From: Euglena gracilis
Taxonomy: Eukaryota > Euglenida > Euglenophyceae > Euglenales
Assembly: GCA_039621445.1 (NCBI GenBank)
Contig: CP154956.1
Coordinates: 10,353,443 to 10,417,442 of the forward strand
DNA length: 64,000 bases
Direction of reading: 5' to 3'
The notes beneath the pieces were generated by a model. The model was given only the letters and a program-made list of their open reading frames with translations. It had not been told where the DNA came from and ran no database searches. The position numbers were made by a program, and so were the translations under genes. Positions 12,911 to 23,644 of this stretch are shown here, in pieces (the first letter of the stretch is position 1; each line of letters opens with the position of its first letter).

Positions 12911-14983
12911 GTAAGCAGCAGAATTTCGGGGTGAAAATTGCACAATTTCAGCAGCTAATGCCTAGTTTGGTGTGCAAATGCTTTATATTCGGCGCCAAAT
13001 TTTAACGTTCAGTGTAAATTATCTTTCAAATTCTGGCGGATGTTTTTGGGCAGTTTTAGTCAGTTGAAAGCATTTTACACAATTTGAGCCTTTATTGTCC
13101 ATTATTATCCATTTCTAAGGTAAATTTCGCCAGTTCGTTGGAAATGGGACACCACCACGACAATTGTGATTATTTTTAGTCATTTGAAAACTTTTTAAAT
13201 GAAAATATTTCACAATGACCATAAAAGGACCCAAAAATAGGCCAAAATGGTCAGAATTAGTCAAAAAAAATTGTCAAATTTGTGTGCACTTGGGTATTAT
13301 TTTCATCTCCGTATCCAATTTATCGGATTTATTGAGGATATCGGGGGGGGGGTCAATATATCGGGTTTTATCGGGACCCCCCAAACCCAATATCAATATC
13401 CATCCTTGCGACGTCTATGACAGCTTCCGCCACCCTCTGCAGGGGCAGCAACTGCTGGGCGTCGCTGGGTTGGGTTGTCACATATAATAATCCAGCATAC
13501 TTAGCTTGCATATTTAAATGTGCAACATCCTTCTTGCCCTTCTTGCATGTGTATGTGGACAGGCGGATTAATTATATGTGCACATACAGATGTGCAAGCA
13601 GCATGGATGGATGGATGGATGGATAGATGCAAGGCGTGGGTGATACACACACGCGCGCGCACACATAAAGTCATTGCAATCAAACGGCAACAATCATACT
13701 GGAAGCAAATTGAATTGCACAGCATCACCAGAACGTTGCAGGGATCGGGCATGCCTGCCCTTTCTTTTCCTGACCACCCTGTTTCACAGTTCTTTTTCTT
13801 CTGTCGTGGGAAGGGCAATGCTCCAGGTAACTGTCTCCTTTTTTACGATGTACTTGTGTATGGTATTTCGACGCGAACACACTACTGCACATAATTGCTC
13901 AGGCAGGGGGTTGGGTTGACATGCCCATGTGCAATTTGTCACCAAGAATCATAATCCTTCCGTAAATTCATTGATATTCGCCCCGACAAGATCTTTGCCA
14001 GGCCGATTTCGGCTTCGCACCTCCGTATGAGGTGACTGGGGACACCGAGGCTACGTTTTTGTACATCCCGGCCAGGAGCAACCCCTGAACTGTTTGACGC
14101 ATCATTTGAGCGAATTAACGATGAGATGGTTGTTCTATTCACTTTTTCCTGTGCAACGTTGTGGGTGCAATGAGGCTTGAGAAGGCTTTGTTTAGTACAG
14201 AAAGGGGTTAAGGGGAATTGGTCGGGGCCAGGAATTTTAAAGATTGGACCCGGGGGGGTTTTGACGATACAATCATTTTGATAATCCGGGTGGGATGAGG
14301 TGTCACCCACATGAAAAGGGGGCCCGATTGACATCAAATCGTCCCACCCCTTGCAAATTCACCTGAAGACTGCAACAGCAAACAGAATTGTATGCCTGAA
14401 AAGGGACTGAAGTAATTTTATTTGTATGTGGCAGGCATTGCATTTTGGAACAGATGCCTGCCAGTGTCTGCACAGATGGGCTCTGTGCAGCATTTCCAGG
14501 CATGTATGTGGAAATTGGTCTTTGTGGTGGCCAAATTTTTTTGGCTTCACTTTCTGCATGCCAAAGAAGGGCTCACCTTTTTCTCCTGAAGCGATTTGAG
14601 AATTATTCCAAAATGTTTTAAAACAAGAATGGTCTGCCCAGGTTGTTGATAGGTTTCACAGCCATGGCAAAGAATCTCTTTTTACAAATAAGGTTCTGGC
14701 TTTTTCTTGCATGGCAGGGACACCACAGTGAGTTGCCAAAAGTGAATTTTGAATGAAGTTGGAAACCAGTGGCTTGGAGCAATGCCGACGTAATGTTAAA
14801 CCCTGGGGGATGGGCGGGTGGATGCGTTTGCCAGACCACCCCCCGCTGGGGGCGTACCCTCAAGGGCAAGTTTCGATCATTTTTTGGCTTTGTTTGAACC
14901 TAAACCCAGACCCCGGGGTTGGGGGACCCTCCCAGTCGGGGAAAAAAGACATGGCGGTGAGTCCCGTGTTGGGTCCTGGCACC
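12911..14983. other. Spacer or intron before the first recognised kinase exon
   Basis: AT-richer unique sequence with no recognised protein. It contains a short (GGAT)n tract near 13,605-13,625, a CA/CG tract near 13,650 and a C-run near 14,840. A minus-strand open frame at 13,939-14,337 (132 codons) resembles no family I know. N-terminal kinase exons may be hidden here but I could not identify them. Confidence 0.6.
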
Positions 14984-15098
14984 GTCCCACCTCGAGTTCA
15001 TCCTGTTCGAGCTGCTGAAGAACGCGGCGTACGCCGCCTGCCGCCGACAGCTTCGAGAGCCCGGCAAGCAGCTGCGGCCCACCCGCGTGATTTTCTGG
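14984..15098 (+). CDS. Mitochondrial 2-oxoacid dehydrogenase kinase (BCKDK/PDK family), N-box exon
   Basis: The reading SHLEFILFELLKNAAYAA followed by a basic stretch and RPTRVIFW matches the GHKL N-box of mitochondrial protein kinases (family pattern SHL..ILFELLKNAMRAT). The Asn of KN is present; it ligates the Mg2+ bound to ATP. These kinases phosphorylate and switch off the E1-alpha subunit of pyruvate or branched-chain 2-oxoacid dehydrogenase in the mitochondrial matrix. The 5' edge is placed by CTG at -8 to -6 (14,976-14,978), leaving a phase-2 start that completes the Pro codon of PSHL. The 3' edge is uncertain; a GT-type cut at CGC|GTGATT (15,086/15,087) is an alternative. Confidence 0.88.
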
Positions 15099-16100
15099 CC
15101 CCCCGGCTGTATTTTTGTCGGGTGTCGCCCCACCCCAACCCCACCCCATGGGGGGTGGGTGCCTGCAGGCACTCCAAGGCACAAAAATCCGACCTGACCC
15201 CCTGGGGGGGGGGGGGGGGGGGCCCCCCCCCCCCCTTCGGCCAACAGTGCCTAGCAGGTAATCCTGCGCCGAAGGTGCCGGAAGGCTCAAAAAAAAGGCC
15301 TAATTTCAAAGGAAAATGGCGTATTTTCTGAGGACAGTTCCTGGGCACAGGCCGAAATCCAACACCCCTCGGGGGGGGGGGGGGGGCCTTGTAGTGCCTG
15401 GGGTGTAGTGGAAAGGGACTCAAGGGCACTCTCGACACCCCTGGGGTTGGTAAAAAAAGCAGTGTCCGGCACCCTCGCGGCACGTAAAACCCTCACCCAA
15501 ATCTGAGTCCCCAATGTCAGACCATCCAGCACTACCCCCGAAGTTTCCACTTGTCAACGAAGTCGAACCCCGCCTCTCGGTTTGTGCCAACAGGCACAAC
15601 AGGCGGGCACGGATCAGGGAAAATACCAGAACGTTCACCTAGGCCCGTCGTAGCTCTCACCATTTCAGTGACAATTTGTGCCCCTCCGTGTGCAGGTTCT
15701 TATCTTGAATGCCTCATGTCGATTCTGGTCGGCACGTCGTTCTCTTTGCATTGGCTTTGTGCATATTTTTGCAGCTCGAGATCCCGTGGCCTCATTGAGG
15801 TCACACTGCGGAAGGGGGACTACCTTGAAATCCTGCAGGGGCATTGCCACTGTTCACGAAAAGCGCGCTCCCCTATTTATGCACATGCACGTCCAGCCTG
15901 TGGAATGGACTGTTTTGGGGGGAGTTAGGCCAGGTTGGGCCTAACACCGTGCAAGATGAATCCAACCCTCCTCAAAATTTTCTAATGACTGTTCTTTTTC
16001 GGAAGAACCTTTTGTTGGCTTTCTCGATTGGAATATTGAATATGAAGTCCTGCCCGTTTTAGCAGAAGTCCTCAGACACACACACACACACACACACACA

Positions 16101-16166
<66 letters not shown>

Positions 16167-16306
16167 GTGCGTGGACGCACGCACGCACGCACGCACATGC
16201 ATGCATGCATGCACACACTCACACACACACACACACACACACACTTGCATTGCGAAATTTCATCTTTCTGTCGTATCATCACTGCCCATTTGCAATCTCC
16301 GTGCAG
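15099..16306. other. Kinase intron with C/G runs and a (CA)n tract
   Basis: Contains a G-run then C-run near 15,203-15,235, a GCGCCGAAGGTGCC hairpin core near 15,266, another G-run near 15,370, and a long (CA)n tract from about 16,075 to 16,245. No coding potential recognised. Confidence 0.6.
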
Positions 16307-16430
16307 AAGCGTCTTGACATTGTCGGACTGCAACAACAACTGGCGTGTGGCTGCCCCAATCCGATCTCGGACCAGGGCGGTGGCCTGCAGATGGCAAAGA
16401 AGGAGCGCATCTGGAGCTACGGCTTCACGG
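16307..16430 (+). CDS. BCKDK/PDK-family kinase, G1-box exon
   Basis: PISDQGGGLQMAKKERIWSY followed by GFT matches the G1 box (DxGGG) and following helix of mitochondrial kinases (family pattern ISD.GGG......IW.Y.FTT). The 3' edge is a strong conventional donor, G|GTGAGC, phase 1. The 5' edge is unsure. A conventional acceptor CCGTGCAG ends at 16,306, but the residues it adds before PISDQ fit the family poorly, so the true exon may begin closer to 16,348-16,360. Confidence 0.85.
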
Positions 16431-17668
16431 GTGAGCCCCAATCCTCCGATGAGACGACGGCGGTGGTGAACCAACCCTTCTGCCACACAAAGCCCCCAAC
16501 ACCCATTTCTTTCCCCAGTACTGAAATGGCAGCCTCATACCTGCCCCCATCCCATACCACCGCCCCCCGGAGGGCCACTAGTCCGGGGGGGGGGGGCACA
16601 TCACTGATGAGTGATCCTGGCCCATTCTCCCTCCATTCCTGTGTGTTCGCCAGGGGGGAGTCGTTTCCATTATGCGGATACTCCTCTCCTGCGGAAAAAG
16701 GATTGTAGCAAGGGTCAGGGGTCAGATTAAGGTTGGGGATTTTAGGCTGAAGGTGGGCTGCAAACCCCAGCATGAAGCTTATGATGAACCGCTGGAAAGA
16801 AAGAGTGAATTTTAGCTTGAATTGAAGCTGAAATCGGAACTTTAACCAATTTAGAGGCCCCGAAGTTTAAGTACTGGTGCATCATGCAACAGGGCCTGGA
16901 CCCCCCCCCCCCGTCATGCTAGTGGCCCTCAGGGGGAGGGGTGGCACTAGTTTTGCTGCCGCTGAAATTTCTTCATTTGCTTTTATGAGGATATTCTTTC
17001 AACGCATAATGTATATGGAGCACCAGTTTTTAGCGTCTTTCTGAATCCATTGGACGTTTTCAATGACAGAAAAATTCAAATTATCATACCACTATCAAGG
17101 TATTTGCTAACCGAGATCTGGTGCTTTTCCCAATCCAAAAAGCCCTTAATCGCTTGGTGGCTCTGTGTTGTTTTAAGAATTGTTGTAGCAGGACACAGCA
17201 ATATGAACAGGAAAAACTACATGAGTGTATATATTTTCTGAAAAAAGCATTTGCTATATGGGTCATATGGGTTATATGGGTTAAAAGCATCAATTATATG
17301 GGTTGAGACCAGGGGCAAAGGCCCACAAGGGTACTGGCACGGGGTTGCAGTGATGCCATGAGTGCCTCCGGGCTACCCCAGCCCAGGAGGCTGAAAGGGT
17401 CCAGCCAGGGATGTGAGTCAAACGTCTGTTGGCCTTGCATCATAGTGTTGTGCTTCTTCTTGCTTGTGCAACCCCAACCGCCTCCGCCCACCCGCCGCCT
17501 TCTTACCGAGATTGTATTCGATTGGAAGTGAATTCAGCCCAACGTAGCTGATCCGCCATGAAACCATTTCAGAAACGGCGAAATTCTGCAAAAATAAGTG
17601 CGTTAAAGCTTATGCTTCGCGCTTTTGGGAATTTTAGTGTGGCATTTCGGCTTTGTGTTTCCCCGTCC
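16431..17668. other. Kinase intron
   Basis: Starts with GTGAGC. Holds short C- and G-runs near 16,578 and 16,900. Otherwise moderately AT-rich unique sequence without recognised genes. Confidence 0.6.
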
Positions 17669-17727
17669 CTGTCGTCGGCTTTGGGCTGCCCACGGCGCGG
17701 GTGTACCTCCGCTACTTAGGCGGGGAC
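17669..17727 (+). CDS. BCKDK/PDK-family kinase, G2-box exon
   Basis: VGFGLPTARVYLRYLGGD matches the G2 box and following helix. It is closer to BCKDK (GFGLPTSRAYAEYLGG) than to the PDK version (GYGLPLSRLYARYF), which is why I lean to a BCKDK-like enzyme. The 5' edge is approximate. The sequence GGGAC occurs at both ends of the next intron, so the 3' cut can slide within that repeat without changing the product. Confidence 0.85.
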
Positions 17728-18532
17728 CCCACGGTGGCTTGGAAATGAACTCCTGAGATATGCACAGCGTTGGGATATGCACTTGGCGTTCCTTCCCCTC
17801 CTGGTCAAGTCAACAGTCACTCCCAATCGTTCTTTGCCATCATCAAGTGCTGGGAAAGAGAGTTATGCCAAAATCCTCGAGATGCTATGTGGGCTTTTTC
17901 TTCTTTTTATTTGTCGAAAATTTTGGAGATTTGGTATTTTCATCAGGAAGGTATTGTGTAACTTTTGCATTTTTTTGAACTTTTTATGTTTGCAGGCTTT
18001 TTTTGTTTTTCTTTTGCATTTTTTAAGATTTTTTTTGCAGTGAATTTCGGAGAGAAGCTGCACAGGAGAAAAGGTGAAAACGTGAAGTTTTTTGTTTTTA
18101 TTTTTGCAATATGCACCTTCAAGGTTTTGGGAAAGAAGAGCAATTATTTTAATTTCTCCACAGCGGTTTTTTTAAACACATTTAATCAGTTTTCACTGCA
18201 TGTGCTTTTTTCCCCCAGTTTTGCGCTAGACGCCCCGGTCAGGGTCTCGTCCAGGGGTGTTTTTTTTTTAGTCTTGGATCCCTGGGGGGGGGAGGGTGGG
18301 TGGGTCCGGCCGAGCCCCCCTCCCGGGGGGGGGGGGGGGGGGGGGGGGTGGGATACACTTTTCGACGCCGAAAATTTTGAAAAGGGTGCTATTTTTTTTA
18401 TCTTCACTGTTTTTCGGGGGAAAGCTGGTGGGTCCCCTGGGCAAGTGGTGGGTGGGGGGGGGGGGCGGTCTTAAAAAAAAAACCCGTAACCACCCGACCA
18501 GGCGGGGGTTCAAGCCGCGGCGGTGCCGGGAC
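17728..18532. other. Kinase intron containing a diverged small element
   Basis: T-rich in its first half (17,890-18,190). The second half is a C/G-run-rich element (18,252-18,488). The ends are not GT-AG if the conserved protein GG-D-I-L-L is to be kept. The best +4/-8 pairing I could find is only partial. Confidence 0.55.
18252..18488. mobile_element. Diverged copy of small hAT-like element (family 2)
   Basis: Begins CAGGGGTGTTTT and shares with the copies at 23,272 and 63,500 the core TTTTCG.CGCCGAAAATTTT, the GGTGGGTCCCC block and the terminal GGTCTTAAAA. Its right end reads CCCGTA instead of CCCCTG, and I see no 8-bp target duplication, so it looks old. Confidence 0.55.
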
Positions 18533-18616
18533 ATCCTGCTGCACTCCACCCTGGGGTATGGCTGTCATTGCCACCTGCAGTTCGCGCCTGTGCGGGAAAG
18601 CGTGCTCCTGACCTGA
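18533..18616 (+). CDS. BCKDK/PDK-family kinase, C-terminal exon with stop
   Basis: ILLHSTLGYGCHCHLQF aligns with the last conserved strand of the family (LQL.S..GYGTDA.L.L), then a short tail ends at TGA 18,614-18,616. The usual GTD after GYG is replaced by GCH, which is unusual. The spacing after GG of the previous exon matches BCKDK exactly when D-I is kept at the junction. I read this as the natural end of the kinase gene. Confidence 0.75.
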   Translation: MLLHSTLGYGCHCHLQFAPVRESVLLT

Positions 18617-19175
18617 CCCGACACGCACGGATCCTGTCCATAACACACAGGCATGGGTCCTGTACACATTGCTGCGCCCCGCGTAGCTAACCCCAGCCGC
18701 CGAAGCCGGTCGCTGAACCAACTGTACTTTTCACCCCACTTTTGAACCCAAAATTTGTGACCAAATTTTGAGTTTGTGTGATTAAATACATTTTTTTGCT
18801 GATGTTGACCAATGCTCTCTGTTGGTGTCACTAGAGCGCATGGATAAGTCGATGATGCCCAGCTGTTGTTTTCGACATGGGCATATTTATTATGCCGTGC
18901 AGAAGCCCTTCCTTTCATTTTTTCTGTCTATCATAATATTGATAATAATCTGATCTCCGAGCTTTGTGCAGCTGTCTTCTTTCATCGCCCCTTGGAAGAT
19001 TTGCCTTGGACCAAACCAAGTGACTGATGTTGACCATGCAGGCTCTTTTTGATGCATCAGCAGCTCCAATGAAGGTTTACCTCATATTGTCACTCTTGTG
19101 CCCATTGGTGTGTTATGCTGTATGAATGCTTTCTGAGAAATTGTGGTCATTATCTTCCTCTCACGCTCTGCGCAG
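18617..19175. other. Spacer between kinase stop and possible ClpB start region
   Basis: Unique, moderately AT-rich sequence. It should hold the kinase 3' UTR and polyadenylation region. I can identify no promoter or poly(A) signal with confidence. Confidence 0.5.
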
Positions 19176-19257
19176 CGGTCTCTTTTCCGATCGAGCTCAT
19201 GCTCTCTCGACCCTGCCGGCAGCTGTTGCGATCTACCGCTCGGGTGGCCAGGACCTC
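19176..19257 (+). CDS. clpB: Candidate ClpB N-domain exon
   Basis: The reading SGLFSDRAHALSTLPAAVAI followed by YRSGGQDLRGLMQ resembles the Clp N-domain pattern H.L.ALL.D......A..LR..G.D...L. The 5' edge fits both a conventional acceptor (CGCAG) and the non-conventional rule (CTG at -8 to -6). The 3' edge is unknown; a CAGG within the exon could be a +4 motif. Resemblance is weak because this domain is poorly conserved, so this is a lead rather than a call. Confidence 0.35.
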
Positions 19258-21001
19258 CGTGGGCTGATGCAATTTCATTGTCTTTGGGCATCCGAATGCT
19301 TGTGGGAAAAAATATTTCCCAAAGAGCCGGCAAGCCGGTGGCTGTTGTGCAAAGCCTTTCTGTTTTCCCATCGAAATATTTGTCTTAAATTGCAGAATTC
19401 TCTTTTTTGTTTTTGGTTGTTTGTCTTAAATTGCATTATTGTCTGTTTTTTTTGGTAAGCTGCGTGTCTTTTGCACTCAAGTACGCTGATTGTCTCAATT
19501 TCAACAGGATTGCTTGCAGCAGTCCTGAGGACAGCGGTAGCCAGCCGGCTGTTTGTGCCTCATGACGGGGAAGGTTCCACCCGGATCAAGTTTGAAACCC
19601 ATGAAATGCATGTGTGCAGTGTGTCATGCCGCAAATGTGTTCATAACACATTCATGTTAATGTCTGTATCTGGATATGTGTTTGTTTACCTGCACTTCCC
19701 TATGTTCCCATATGTTATGAACGAACGACAATTTCATATTATATTATTATTATTATATTATTATATTATTATTATTATTATATTATTATTATATTATTAT
19801 TATATTATTGTTGATTGCATGGTCGAATCGGAGAGTGTCTCGGATGCACCTCGCTGTTATTTACTCACTGCAGATACTCTGTTTTCCAAAGTAAATAAAA
19901 ATAAATGTTAAATATTATTATATTATACAATATGGAGCATTAATATTCATACACCTATGGGGCATAACTTTTCATACACCCCATTTTTGAAGATCTCTCC
20001 CTGGAAATGTCCCAGCGTGTTTGGGCGTTGATGCTTCAGGTGAGTTCAAATTGTCGATGGATAACGCACAATTGGTTGTGTGGGGAGGCAGCGAGTGCTG
20101 TCTAATTCTTTGTCTTAGGCGGCCTAATTCGCATTTAAGCTTTTTTCGTTTGATTTGCGCACTTGCGCAAATTTACGATTTTTTTGTTTGTGCTCTGTTT
20201 CGGCTGTGAAGGTCTGGGGGGTTTGAAAACACGTGAACAAGAGAGTGCAAAAAACGAGCGAAATTCTGTTTTTGGCTGGGAGACCCCCGAGACTTTGGCG
20301 AAAAATGGTGTTTTTGGGGGTGTCGGGAAGGACTTTGTGGGCCCAAACCTACGGGACCCTGCCGGCCCACCCTGAAAAAAACGCAAAAAAGCACCATGGG
20401 AACGGGACCTTTACTGCCCTTGTTGCTCCTTTCGGCTGTGTCCCCGGGTGTGTCCGAGCTGCCGGCGGTGTGCGTCCTGGGTGTTTGCCGGACTGCTTTG
20501 CTTGCGGCGCCTTGGTGTGGTGTTTTGGGGCCGTTTGTTGATGTGCGGGGAGGAAGGTCCGGGGGGTGTGGGTGTGGCGTGACCGAGCCGGCGAGAAGGA
20601 CGCTGGGGCAGGAAGGTGAGTGCGGGGTGTTTGACAAGGGAAGCGCAGAGGGGATGAAATGGGGGTCCGCAGGGAATGAAGGGGACAAAGGGGAAGGGTG
20701 TCTCCCACCTGGCTTATACCCGGGATGCGCACAACCAGTTGTGTGGCAAAGAGCCCTGCAGAAAAAGCCAAACACTGGAAGGACAAAATTGTGTTTGATG
20801 CGCGCAATTGCGCGCACCAACATGTTTATGTTGATGCGCGCAATTGCGCAAATAAACACAATTATGTGCTTCCAGAAATGGGCTTTGGCACCCACGAACT
20901 GACGCCGTTGATAAAACGGTGTGACAAAGAGGCCGTGACGGCACGGACCAACGGGCCATCCAGTTGGTGGGTTTGTCACAATGTTTGTCAACGGCGCAAG
21001 C

Positions 21002-21107
21002 TTATGGGCGCAAATGCGCACACCAACACAAATTATGTTTATGCGCGCATTTGCGCAAATGCGCGCATAAACATAATTTGTGTTGGTGTGCGCATTTGCG
21101 CCCATAA
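21002..21107. repeat. Perfect 106-bp palindrome
   Basis: The left arm from TTATGGGCGCAAATGCGC reads through to the centre TTGC|GCAA (21,054/21,055). The right arm is its exact reverse complement, ending CCCATAA. There is no loop, so it could form a cruciform, or a long RNA hairpin if transcribed. Confidence 0.93.
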
Positions 21108-21161
21108 ACGCAAAGAAGAACGGTGTGACGGAAACATAGCCGTCAAATGCTGACAGCAGAA

Positions 21162-21312
21162 GTGGTTTATTTGCGCATTTGCGCGCATCCCGTTGTTTGT
21201 GGGTGCAAATGCACAAATAAACCAGATGTAAATTGTTCAGTTTACATCTGGTTTATTTGCGCATTTCCGCCCATAAAACAACGTGATGCGCGCAAATGCG
21301 CAAATAAACCAC
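21162..21312. repeat. Imperfect 151-bp palindrome
   Basis: Left arm starts GTGGTTTATTTGCGCATTTG; right arm ends with its complement. Arms differ at a handful of positions. The centre is near 21,237, between GATGTAAA and TTTACATC. Confidence 0.9.
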
Positions 21313-23222
21313 CAGTGGAGGAGCAATAAGTGACTTCATTTGGCCCTCCTACAGCTACCCTTTGTGGCTTCTGAATGGGTTCAACCCAAATGACCACACT
21401 GTCCCCTCCGGTATATGGTGTTATTGTGCCGTTTTTTGGACCATTGACAGGTCCCACAAAAGATGGAGACATAGGATCTCTTGATGGTGCGTGCATAGCC
21501 ACCCAGTAACGGTACACCTCCACCGGCACCAATTTGTGGGTCCCAAGGGCCCTGTCGCTGACTTGCTGCCTGGGCTCCGCTGCTAAAACCCCATCAGCTG
21601 CTGATGCTTCAGCACCCAGCAGACCGCCATCCACCTCCCCGGTGCAACAACACCCACCACAGCCGCCACGTTATACCCCGCAACAGGGGTGTAAGACTGG
21701 GGGGACGACGTGGTTCCAGTGCATGGCAACCGGCAGCTGGAGAGAGGTGGCCCTCAAACACCCGTTACTTTGGGTACAAGGAAGTCTTGAACCTTTACCA
21801 CTGCATTGGGTGCATCAAAGCGGTGGGACCCACTCCCCCCAAATTATGCACAAAAACCGGTGTTTTTTACGTTTTTCAAAGGAAAAATGGTAAAGAAAAA
21901 CCAGAAAACGGACTACGGCCGGACACGTCCCGGGCATTTCAGGTGCCAAATTTTGTCTTCCTGTAACGCAGTCCTGTTGCACAAAAGGTGTTCAACAGTC
22001 ACAGGTCGTTTGCACGTCGTCAATTCATTACGTTCAACTGCCAAACGCATGACGCCAAAACAACAGGCCGATCGGGCCGGGTAACAGCAGTACAAATGTA
22101 CACACGTAAGGCAGGCAAATTTTGGCCAGTCACATGCCGTGTTCCAGTGAACACTCCACACCACCTCTCACCACCAATTTCGTCACCACGTAATCGTGGT
22201 GCAAATCATTGTTTGGCTTGAGGAATTGCGTTCGCCAGCTGTCACGGAGGAGGAGAAGGTATCGCACAACTCATGTGTGTTGATGCGCGCATTTGCGCAA
22301 ATAAACACAGCTTTGTTTGTGTGCTCTAAGGGCCATACAAACACATTATTTTGAAGCGGTGTATTAAATGTTTATTTGCGCATTTGCGCAAATGCGCAAA
22401 CAAACGTAATTGTGTTTATTTGCGCAATTGCGCGCACCAACACGTCCATCACGTTTTTAAACCTCGTAGGGTCATGGTCCTCATTGGTGTCTTTTAACAT
22501 AGAAAGTAAAAGTACATGTTGGTGGGCGCATTTGCGCAAGTAAACATACCTTTGTTGGTGCGCGCATTTGCGCCCACCAACACGTCATTTTATCATCATC
22601 GGTTTGTGTTTTATTTGCGCAAATGCGCCCACAAACACAATTGTTTTTATTTGCGCAAATGCGCGCATAAACACACATCAGTTGCGCGACGGCTGCCTCA
22701 CGTAGTCTGTGTGTCTGTGGTGGTGTGACCTAGTGAGGCTCCGTGTGTTCTCACCGGTGGCGGCAGTGTCACAGCCAGTTCAGCCAACACGTCAGCATCG
22801 TTTCCAAGTGTCGTCACAGTGGTGTGTGCCTCCCTCCCGTTTGATGTACAACAGCACCAGTCTCACCCCCAGCCCTATTCACGTCACCTGGTAAGCAGCA
22901 TGCACACCAGACCACTGGGAGTTAATCCCCTCCAATAGATGGGTTTAACGGTTCTTAAATCGTGTTCTGGTGGTCAGGGTACAGGGTCCCAGGGGTTACA
23001 AAAAAAATGGTACATTCGCGATTGCGCGCATCCAAAGGAAAAAAAGCTTAAGTGCGAATTCGGCCGCCTAAGTTTGTGGCCCCATCCCTGAGCTCAGATT
23101 ACAGTCGCCATTCAGCTGCGGATGGATTGGTACAACCACATAATTTCCGGGGTGCAAGCAGGGGGGGGGCTTAATGCCAATTGCAAGGTTGGCCGGAGAA
23201 CCGTCCCCCCGCTGTCCCCCAG

Positions 23223-23268
23223 TGGGCCGCCCCCAGCCCTACGCGGCTGCCGCAACAGCTGCGGTGGC
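23223..23268 (+). CDS. clpB: Candidate ClpB exon at the end of the N-domain/linker
   Basis: Reads WAAPSPTRLPQQLRW and ends in phase 1. LPQQLR resembles the QLRGG motif that precedes D1 in ClpB. The acceptor CCCCCAG ends at 23,222. Its 3' edge is set by the intron-like element at 23,272. The exon is short and weakly conserved. Confidence 0.5.
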
Positions 23269-23505
23269 AGTCAGGAGTTTGTTTAGTCTTGGGTCCCGGG
23301 GTGGGGGGGTAGGAGGGGGGTAGGGTGGGCCCGGGAGGGGATAATCTTTTCGGCGCCGAAGCCGCCGAAAATTTTTGAAAAGGTGCTATTTTTGGCATTT
23401 TCGCGATTTCGGGGAAAAGTGGGTGGGTCCCCCGGGACCCCCCGGGGGGGGGGTGGTTTGGTGGGGGGGAACCCCCTGGTCTTAAATAAAAGAACCCCTG
23501 GTGTC
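23269..23505 (+). other. Candidate non-conventional intron formed by one whole MITE
   Basis: Intron = AGT + element (CAGGAG...CCCCTG, 23,272-23,500) + GTGTC. CAG is at +4 to +6 and CTG at -8 to -6. Removing it leaves one copy of the 8-bp target and keeps the frame. It depends on the candidate exon upstream being real. Confidence 0.55.
23272..23500. mobile_element. hAT-like MITE, family 2
   Basis: 229 bp, flanked by GTGGCAGT (23,264-23,271) and GTGTCAGT (23,501-23,508), which match at 7 of 8 positions. The terminal inverted repeats are imperfect: CAGGAGTTTGTTTA on the left, CAGGGGTTCTTTTA on the right when complemented. The core carries TTTTCGGCGCCGAA and TTTTCGCGATTT, shared with the copy at 63,500. 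It is non-coding, so it would need a transposase from elsewhere. The 8-bp duplication suggests the hAT superfamily. Confidence 0.8.
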
Positions 23506-23644
23506 AGTCCAGCGGCAGCAACTCGCCCCAGAAGGAGGCGCAGGGCCGGACGTGGGTCAACCCGGACAACGTGCCGAAGGGCGAGTTCCTGGAGAAGTAC
23601 GCGCGCAACGTGACCAAGATGGCGGAGGACGGGAAGCTGGACCC
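23506..23644 (+). CDS. clpB: ClpB exon: linker into D1
   Basis: VPKGEFLEKYARNVTKMAED then GKLDP matches the ClpB entry into D1 (ALEKYGRDLT..A..GKLDPVIGR). The 5' start follows CTG at -8 to -6 (23,498-23,500) in phase 1. The exon ends in phase 2 at GAC CC|GCCCCGAAC. Position +4 onward reads CCGAAC and pairs with GTTCGG ending at -6 of the next acceptor. Confidence 0.93.

Larger units (their letters stand above)
20798..22680. repeat. Family of TTTGCGCAAAT-type palindromes flanked by AAACA
   Basis: About a dozen short palindromes of the form GCGC(A/G)NNTGCGC sit next to AAACACAA or CCAACAC flanks. They occur near 20,800, 20,840, 21,005-21,110, 21,165-21,310, 22,285, 22,375, 22,425, 22,525, 22,562, 22,612 and 22,652. 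Many are paired as larger inverted repeats. The family is absent from the rest of the window except for the different TGCGCA family at 42.9-46.6 kb. Confidence 0.85.
19258..23222. other. Long gap: palindromes and simple repeats, ClpB exons not found
   Basis: The second half of the ClpB N-domain should lie here if the gene is complete, but I could not recognise it. The stretch holds a (TTA)n tract (19,739-19,809) and the TTTGCGCAAAT palindrome family (20,800-22,680). Minus-strand open frames at 20,173-21,216 and 21,242-21,634 have no recognised domain; the first is largely made of the repeated palindromes. Confidence 0.6.

Noticed and set aside
20173-21216. 347-codon minus-strand open frame
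   Set aside because: Much of it is the palindrome family read as ARICANARINI-like peptides; no domain is recognisable and it overlaps long DNA palindromes.
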